Source: Epiperipatus broadwayi (taxonomy: Eukaryota > Onychophora > Udeonychophora > Euonychophora > Peripatidae). Taken from it: a stretch of DNA of 64,000 bases. The first letter of the stretch is position 1. Each line of letters begins with the position of its first letter. The stretch covers positions 732,501 to 796,500 of the forward strand of contig JAQFVV010000352.1 of assembly GCA_028023455.1 (NCBI GenBank), in the 5' to 3' direction. A program made the translations under genes and the position numbers. This document shows, one piece after another, positions 56,978 through 64,000 of this stretch. The notes under the pieces were generated by a model, which saw only the letters and a list, made by a program, of their open reading frames with translations, searched no databases and was not told where the DNA came from.

Positions 56978-57985
56978 ATGGCTACTGCCCAGTCAAGCAT
57001 GAGTGAATTAAGCACCAATACGAAATTAACAACATCATTAGTTTCAATATTGCCTATTTCATATGCAAAAGTACTTAAAATTAATAGCAATACTACAGCA
57101 CCAACCCAAATACCACACTTCCATAGAACAAACACAAATGATATTAAAAATCTTGATCTAAACACTCATGAGGAAAATCAACCCCCAGCCGCAATCTGGA
57201 CAAAAGAAATGCTTGAAAATGTGATGGACCGTTTCAGTAATATGGTGCCTCGTACGTTATTTGAAACTTTTTACAGGTTTTTTTCACCAACATCATTAGT
57301 ACTCGCAGTAACCGATAATCAAACCTCATTATATCGTCTCCCAAAAACTTTATTATATGAAGCAATCACTCAAAATGCACTATGGGAAACAATCTCTTGT
57401 ATCACAGACCATCCAAATTCTCGATATATAACCATTGATTTTTATAATCAGCAGCAAAAAGAACATTTTCAATCCACTATTTTAGCACTTGATAATTACG
57501 CACTCATAATTATAGATGAAAACCAGAAAAATATAATTACTAGAGTGCTTAAAAATACTTATCTTAAATACAAAGCACAAGGTTTTCAAAAAATGATAAA
57601 CCCGTTTGGAAAAGTAATTGCCCTACAGCCTATATATTTAAAAGGCACACCTATATCGATATGTAGTAATCATTTTGAATTTAAAATAAAACTACAGAAA
57701 AATGTAGACGACACAACGATTCCAACACAGATTACAGATCAAGAAGTGACACTCTCTCTTCACATAAGAGGTCTAAAGCCACATTGTTTTGGCTGTGGAC
57801 AGGGAGGACACCTAGCCTCTCAGTGTGACAACACAAAAAGCAATCACTGTGAACAAACTAAAATCCTCTCCCCAGAACAACCCAGTGATGATGAAAATAA
57901 AATTTATAATAACACTACATCCATTGGCAACCCAATACTAGAAACCGGAAAAAAAACAGGTTCAATCACCCACAAACAAAAATGA
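56978..57985 (+). pseudogene. Non-LTR element B ORF1 (CCHC), C-terminally frameshifted
   Basis: ATG at 56978 (in AATCATGGCT). 335 codons read open. The block from NTNDIKNLDL to HIRGLKPHC parallels element A, and HCFGCGQGGHLASQC gives the CX2CX4HX4C knuckle near residue 270. After the stop at 57983 the Asn/Gln/Thr-rich tail continues in other frames (57999-58250). Then DAIEAPLPH and GRPPKNRESKK follow at 58272-58372, so the native protein was longer and has been cut by frameshifts. Confidence 0.8.
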
Positions 57986-58645
57986 TAATGGAGCAGAATT
58001 GCCTATCCCAAAGACCAACCAAAAAAATAATAACACAAAAACCAACACAGAAGTCCAAGATTCAAACGAAAATAATTCTCAAGAAAACACAACACAAAAT
58101 ACAGCAATTACATCACAGGGTCAGCATCTCAATAAAACAAAAGGTATACCAAGAAAAAATCAACAAACAGAATGTAAACACACACAGCTATATAATGAAA
58201 ATATAAATCCAGATAATATAAAGATACCAATAAAAAAACTACAATTATAAACAAAACTGCATCAAACATAATGGATGCAATAGAAGCCCCTCTTCCACAT
58301 ATTCAAGAGAATACACCAGAGAGAAAAAGAATGCCAGGTAGACCACCTAAAAACCGTGAATCCAAAAAGGCAAACAAACAGACCAAAAGCACAACTCATC
58401 AGACATATACAATTTAGAAAATGATAAAATAGAAATGGATGTAAGCCAACAACAAATGGACACCTGTTCGGTTTCATCACAAATTGCCTGAATAGAGTCT
58501 GAATCAATATTAAATGAAAGAAAAACTGATAATAAACCCAACAATGTCTTAAATATGTATCAGCATCCATCTACTGCAATATACACAAAAATTTAGTATT
58601 AAAAATAAATAAAAATCAATACCATGTTAAAAAATTATTAAAAAC

Positions 58646-58900
58646 ATGAAGATAAAAATTGGATCTCTCAACATTAGAGGCTTAAATGCCACCAAAAAAC
58701 TTTGTGATCTCAAAAAATGGTTACATACAACACAACCACACATACTGGGGCTTTTGGAAACAAAAATACACAGCAGCTCTCAAATTGATCCATCAAAATA
58801 TTTAGTCAGCCAAGGTTTTTGTGCCTGCTCAAGGCAATCATCATCACCATCAGGTGGCACAGGCATAATTATATCCCACAACTGCCCTTTTGATTCTTTT

Positions 58901-58936
<36 letters not shown>

Positions 58937-61833
58937 ACTCTAATCTTATCATATTAACACTCCATCATAAAAATATCACACTTAACCTAGTATTTGTATA
59001 TATACCAGCAGGCCCTGTCATCATCACCAGAATAATAGCAACAATAAATTCAATGCTTACAGCAACACCAAATCCCATAATACTCCTGGGAAATTTCAAC
59101 ATGACCTACCAAACTTTTGTCACCAAATGGATCCATCAAATAACTATCCCACTTATGAGGGCTGAGGGTTTTCTCCCATCAAACTCAATATCTTTTAATA
59201 ACAATAGATATAAGTCACTTATTGATTTGTGTTTATACTCACCAATGTTACATCATTATTTTAATCTTCAACTCTGTCCATCTATAATCTCAGATCATGC
59301 TGCTCAGTTCAACACCCTTGACCTAACAAAAATACAGAATACACAATAGCCCTCCAAAAGACTATGTGAATACTTCTTCCAGCACAACTAACTGAATTCT
59401 TATATTCAGAAACATATATAATGCTCCAAAAACTTCAAAACATGTCACTCGATCCAGTACAAAAGTATATAGCATTCACCAATATACTTCCTTTCAACAT
59501 CAATCATATTACCTGCAACTCAACACCCCCCACCAGATTATTAGCATTGGCAGATGAACTATATAAAAGAATAACCATTTCCAGACCAACTACAGATAAT
59601 CAAACACAAATTAAAAAACTTACAGAAATGTACAATACATGCAATACACTAAAGCAATATATAGCAATAAAGAAAAAAAAATTTGCCTTACACAACAACA
59701 TACTTGGACCAGAGCATACATACAGTGGGCATTGGGATACCCATCCACAATCAGAGTGCCTATGGCACATGAAATAGATGGCTCTATAACAGCTGAACAT
59801 AACATGATAAACCAATATATCAACACTTTAAAAAAAAACTGCAAAATCAGAGAGTGTACATACCAAATGAAGACATATTTGGAGATCCTGAAACAGACAC
59901 ACCAATAACAACAACTGACATTGTATTTCAACTTGCAACAATAACAAACACATGTCACCCAGGACCATAAGGAATTTCCAAATTTGTGTTCAAACATCTT
60001 AGTCACTTCACAGCAAAATACCTGTGTGATCTAGCCAATTACATATCCCAAAAAATTTACAACATACAAAGTCTATACCCAATTGCAATGGTTCCATTTA
60101 ACAAAAAACCAACAACAATATCATCTTTATCTAATCTACAACCAATTTCAATGGGACCTTTAGGAATAAAAATTCTTGAAAGAGTGATAAAGGAAAAAAT
60201 AGAACAACACATACTCCCTGTATTATCATCAGCACAATATGCCAAAAAAGGATCATCCATTGGCCAAAGTGCCTTAATGTACAAAACAATTATCGAAGTA
60301 GTAAAAAAAAAAGAAATATGCACCAATTATAGTTCAACTAGACATTGAGGCAGCTTTTGACTCAGTGCCTATAGCCAAATTATTAGATGTGCCAAAAAAA
60401 AACAACAACACCTCCATCCCTACTATATATAATAGCCAATCTGCTACTCAGCCATGAAATTCACATCACATTGAATGGAAAAAATCACCAGCCTTCAGAC
60501 TGAGTCAATCCACCCCACAAAGATACCCCCTAAGTGCCTTGGTCTTTACAATATATATAAATCATCTATTAATAGAGATACAGAAAATAATAAAAGGCAT
60601 TGAAATTCCAAACACTGCTTTAAATATATCATGCATAGCCTATATAGATGATGTAACCATTTTCCTTCCCTCTAAAAAGAACCTCCCCATATTACAAGAG
60701 ATAATCAAGAATTATACCTCAAATTTTAATTTAAAACTTAACACAAATAAAACTGCTGCATGTTCAATATACACAGGCAAGCACTGTACAGAGATGTTTA
60801 ATGGTAAACCATGTGCTTTCCTTGGTTTTCCATTCTACCTTGGAACCAATGGAATGAGGCAAAAAATTCAAAATAAATTAAAAAAAAGATGCTGAAAAAA
60901 TTACAGCCTCACTTGAAAAGTCATACCTGTCAATATATGCAAAGGTAGCACTATTTAATCAACTTATAATTACAAAAATTACATACTACACACCTATAAT
61001 CAAATTTGCAAAAACATTTGTATCTAAAATCTCATCAATCTGTAACAAACTAATATGGAAGAGAAAGACAGTAGCAATCTCTTTAAAAAATCTGAGCACA
61101 CCACCACATAGCAATGGACTTGGACTCCATACAATCAATGTTTTTTTACACACAGAAATCAGTAAATCTAATAACAGCAACCATAAAAAGATATCTATCG
61201 ACACTGATTGAAGAACTCAAGCCAATATACAACAAAATATCACTCAATAAAGACAACAAGTATACATACTGGGACATTTATAATATACTATATCCAAACC
61301 AGACACCTAATCTACATCCATCAGTTCTTGGAATAGACAACAGGCAACTACTGCAACAATTCAGAAAATGGTCATTAGAACCAAAATTATTTGATTTTCT
61401 ACTTAAGCTTAATCTCAATGCTCTACCCACAACCCATCTCTTTAGATTTCATAGATTCTATACAAATATAGACCCCATGTGTGGGCTATGTCATAGAGAA
61501 GAAGAGACACAAGATCATTTTCTTCATTTCTGCAGTGCCCTAGAAACAATACATCACCCAATGTTTACCACATACAGAAAGGCTATCATTTCAATTGATG
61601 AAATAATAAATACGTTTAAAAAAGGTAACAATCCTGCTATTCATGCAGCAACATACAGCCTTTATGCCTACTGGTGTACCAGGTGCACTTTTGCACTTGC
61701 CAATAACCCTCGACGCCACCCAGCAACATATTCAATAAAACTAGAACTGTTAAGAAAAAGAGACACCATCCTAGTTCAACCAGATATATTTGCAGCAACA
61801 TGGTCACACTTTAAACAAAGATCCAGTCTATGA
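58646..61833 (+). pseudogene. Non-LTR element B ORF2: endonuclease + RT, broken
   Basis: Endonuclease opens at ATG 58646: LNIRGLN, LGLLETKI, GGTGIII, then a (TA)n at 58905-58934 destroys the frame where element A reads YIDGNLL. It resumes with VFVYIPAGP and LGNFNM, where the catalytic Asp of the usual GDFNM is Asn, and ends SDHAAQ. Further stops/frameshifts lie near 59347, 59780, 59970, 60340 and 60893. RT pieces: YPIAMVPFNKKP, LDIEAAFDSV (motif A, about 60333-60370) and AYIDDVTIF (motif C, about 60637-60663). The last frame, 61114-61833, contains CGLCHREEETQDHFLHFC (CX2CX8HX4C) and AYWCTRCTF, and ends TGA 61833. Inactive. Confidence 0.9.
58905..58934. repeat. (TA)n expansion inside element B endonuclease
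   Basis: A short IIYI-coding sequence has grown into about 30 bp of TA, shifting the frame. Element A keeps the unexpanded codons (ATATATATTGATGG). Confidence 0.9.
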
Positions 61834-62183
61834 CTTATAAAGGCCAATAAGATAGATGATGACATTTTCAACATCAGCATTTTTTCCAACTTTAAAAAAA
61901 TGCAAGCATAAACTGAACTAAATAGAAGACCAAATTTAAAAACAAGAAGTGAAAAAAAAGTATGCAGAAAAGATAAAGACTTATATACTGAAACTATAAA
62001 TAGTCAAAATAAAAGTCATAGATCCATTCATATATCACATGACCCTATCTCTTAAGCTTGTAAGTTATAAACAGTGAGGATTGTCAATTCCTCTACAAGC
62101 TTTATGATAAATGCTTAGCCAGATCCAGAACTTAAAATATCTCTGTCACACTTAAAATATCTCTGTCAGGAACCCCTCCCCAA

Positions 62184-62226
62184 ACCCCTGACCATGGTTT
62201 CGTGCTTTGGCACTCCTCAGAGAGGT
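62184..62226 (-). ncRNA. Hammerhead ribozyme, array unit 1
   Basis: Minus-strand RNA: stem I ACCUCU with AGGGGU (6 pairs, one G-U); core CUGAGGA, with the variable position 7 as G; stem II GUGC/GCAC with loop CAAA, G-C at its base; GAAA; stem III ACC/GGU with loop AU, a self-complementary 8-mer; GUC. Predicted cleavage lies between 62190 and 62189 on the minus strand. Every invariant core nucleotide is present. Confidence 0.9.
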
Positions 62227-62619
62227 GTCAGGGTAGGTTCAGACACTAGATCTAAAAATACCAACCCAAAGCCAAGCACTTAGCTAAAAGTTATCTATAG
62301 AGTGGAAAATCTGAAATTTTCAGACATGTACATGTCTTCAAACCCAGCTATCCAACTCAAATAGCTATATGTGGCTGATAGATCTTCAGCCATGCCATAT
62401 AGTAGTAGTCATAGCAATATAAAAAATTGCATAAGACTTTTTGGCAGAGACTATAAATAGTCAAAATAAAAGTCATAGATCCATTCATAGATCACATGAC
62501 CCTATCTCTTAAGCTTGTAAGTTATAAACAGTGAGGATTGCCAATTCCTCTACAAGTTTATGATAAATGCTTAGCCAGAGCCAGCACTTAAAATATCTCT
62601 GTCAGGAACACCTCCCCAA

Positions 62620-62662
62620 ACCCCTGACCATGGTTTCGTGCTTTGGCACTCCTCAGAGAGGT
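62620..62662 (-). ncRNA. Hammerhead ribozyme, array unit 2
   Basis: Identical to the unit 1 motif in all stems and core; predicted cleavage between 62626 and 62625. Confidence 0.9.
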
Positions 62663-63057
62663 GTCAGGGAAAGTTCAGACACTAGATCTAAAATACCAAC
62701 CCAAAGCCAAGCACTTAGCTAAAAGTTATCTATGGAGTGGAAAATCTGAAATTTTCAGACATGTACATGTCTTCAAACCCAGCTATCCAACTCAAATAGC
62801 TATATGCGGCTGATAGATCTTCAGCCATGCCATTTAGTATTAGTCATAGCAAAATATAAAAAATTGCATAAGACTTTTTGGCAGAGACTATAAATAGTCA
62901 AAATAAAAGTCATAGATCCATTCATAGATCACATGACCCTATCTCTTAAGCTTGTAAGTTATAAACAGTGAGGATTGCCAATTCCTCTACAAGCTTTATG
63001 ATAAATGCTTAGCCAGAGCCAGCACTTAAAATATCTCTGTCAGGAACCCCTCCCCAA

Positions 63058-63100
63058 ACCCCTGACCATGGTTTCGTGCTTTGGCATTCCTCAGACAGGT
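63058..63100 (-). ncRNA. Hammerhead ribozyme, array unit 3 (weakened)
   Basis: Core intact, but stem II base changed to AUGC/GCAC (A-C mismatch) and stem I strand reads ACCUGU against AGGGGU (G-G mismatch). Probably reduced activity. Confidence 0.8.
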
Positions 63101-63495
63101 GTCAGGGTAGGTTCAGACACTAGATCTAAAAATACCAACCCAAAGCCAAGCACTTAGCTAAAAGTTATCTATTGAGTGGAAAATCTGAAATTTTCAGACA
63201 TGTACATGTCTTCAAACCCAGCTATCCAACTCAAATAGCTATATGCGGCTGATAGATCTTCAGCCATGCCATATAGTAGTAGTCATAGCAATATAAAAAA
63301 ATTGCATAAGACTTTTTGGCAGAGACTATAAATAGTCAAAATAAAAGTCATAGATCCATTCATAGATCACATGACCCTATCTCTTAAGCTTGTAACTTAT
63401 AAACAGTGAGGATTGCCAATTCCTCTACAAGCTTTATGATAAATGCTTAGCCAGAGCCAGCACTTAAAATATCTCTGTCAGGAACCCCTCCCCAA

Positions 63496-63538
63496 ACCCC
63501 TGACCATGGTTTCGTGCTTTGGCACTCCTCAGAGAAGT
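63496..63538 (-). ncRNA. Hammerhead ribozyme, array unit 4
   Basis: Core, stem II and stem III as in unit 1. The stem I strand is ACUUCU, which still pairs with AGGGGU using two G-U wobbles. Confidence 0.88.
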
Positions 63539-63932
63539 GTCAGGGTAGGTTCAGACACTAGATCTAAAAATACCAACCCAAAGCCAAGCACTTAGCTAAA
63601 AGTTATCTATTGAGTGGAAAATCTGAAATTTTCAGACAGGTACATGTCTTCAAACCCAGCTACCCAACTCAAATAGCTATATGCGGCTGATAGATCTTCA
63701 GCCATGCCATATAGTAGTAGTCATAGCAATATAAAAAATTGCATAAGACTTTTTGGCAGAGACTATAAATAGTCAAAATAAAAGTCATAGATCCATTCAT
63801 AGATCACATGACCCTATCTCTTAAGCTTGTAAGTTATAAACAGTGAGGATTGCCAATTCCTCTACAAGCTTTATGATAAATGCTTAGCCAGAGCCAGCAC
63901 TTAAAATATCTCTGTCAGGAACCCCTCCCCAA

Positions 63933-63975
63933 ACCCCTGACCATGGTTTCGTGCTTTGGCACTCCTCAGAGAAGT
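63933..63975 (-). ncRNA. Hammerhead ribozyme, array unit 5
   Basis: Same as unit 4 (stem I ACUUCU with AGGGGU). The array continues beyond the window. Confidence 0.88.
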
Positions 63976-64000
63976 GTCAGGGTAGGTTCAGACACTAGAT

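Larger units (their letters stand above)
56760..61989 (+). mobile_element. Non-LTR retrotransposon B (two ORFs, both broken)
   Basis: Same architecture and orientation as element A but a different subfamily. 5' UTR of about 218 bp, ORF1 with CCHC, ORF2 with endonuclease and RT, then about 150 bp of 3' sequence before the hammerhead array. The exact 3' end is uncertain because the array begins at about 61990. Confidence 0.85.
61990..64000 (-). mobile_element. Tandem array of 437 bp hammerhead-ribozyme units (retrozyme-like)
   Basis: At least 4.6 direct units with a period of 436-438 bp, continuing past the window end. Each unit carries one minus-strand hammerhead (62184, 62620, 63058, 63496, 63933). 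Units are near identical by eye. The minus strand is taken as the functional one. Shared blocks with the 41.4 kb dimer (on its plus strand): TATTTGAGTT, GATAGCTGG, ATGTCTGAAA and TTTCAGATTTTC, in the same order upstream of the ribozyme. No ORF of note. The first unit has an extra 19-bp duplication (CTTAAAATATCTCTGTCA) at about 62131-62167. The array abuts the 3' end of non-LTR element B. Confidence 0.9.

Overview
The window looks like repeat-dense, strongly AT-rich nuclear DNA (roughly three quarters A+T by eye) from an animal, most likely an invertebrate. The standard genetic code fits every recognisable reading frame. The only host-gene evidence is one exon of a sodium-coupled neurotransmitter/amino-acid symporter (SLC6 family) at about 44.39-44.51 kb, which ends in a good splice donor. 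Everything else I can recognise is mobile-element sequence, microsatellite or unassigned AT-rich DNA. No tRNA, rRNA or CRISPR array was seen. The species cannot be named from the sequence.

Layout. 2.2-5.7 kb: an old LTR element reduced to LTR-gag-protease-LTR. 6-15 kb: blocks bounded by palindromic (TA)n junctions, including copy 1 of a roughly 2 kb terminal-inverted-repeat element ('family A', 12.84-14.99 kb). 15.0-20.2 kb: a cluster of Penelope-like element (PLE) remnants. It holds a near-perfect 2.65 kb palindrome made of two 5'-truncated PLE copies head to head, then two more decayed PLEs of different lineages, with a long GATA microsatellite between. 20.6-23.6 and 30.9-33.9 kb: two copies of a roughly 3 kb non-coding element ('family D') with a terminal hairpin. 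26.1-30.35 kb: a 4.2 kb (TA)n-bounded element ('family C') whose first half-kilobase recurs at 50.0-50.6 kb. 39.4-41.3 kb: family A copy 2. 41.4-44.3 kb: two inverted-dimer elements carrying hammerhead ribozyme motifs, the second lying next to the SLC6 exon. 45.16-46.25 kb: a TA-flanked MITE. 50.8-62 kb: two related but distinct non-LTR retrotransposons in tandem, each with a CCHC ORF1 and an APE-endonuclease/RT ORF2, separated and flanked by (AAT)n. 62.0-64.0 kb: a direct tandem array with a period of about 437 bp, running off the window end, with one minus-strand hammerhead ribozyme per unit.

The most interesting signal is the hammerhead family. Three loci share internal sequence blocks and carry type I-like hammerhead motifs: core CUGANGA, a short stem II, GAAA, a tiny palindromic stem III, GUC or a variant, and a complementary stem I. 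One locus is a direct tandem array. One is an inverted dimer in which each arm reads slightly more than once around a 369 bp monomer. The third is a decayed inverted dimer. This is how non-autonomous circular-RNA retroelements (retrozymes) would look, and reverse transcriptases of the kind thought to mobilise them (PLEs) lie in the same window. Ribozyme activity, circular RNA and PLE dependence are inferences; the motifs, periods and pairing are visible in the sequence.

All identities and boundaries were judged by eye, without alignment software.
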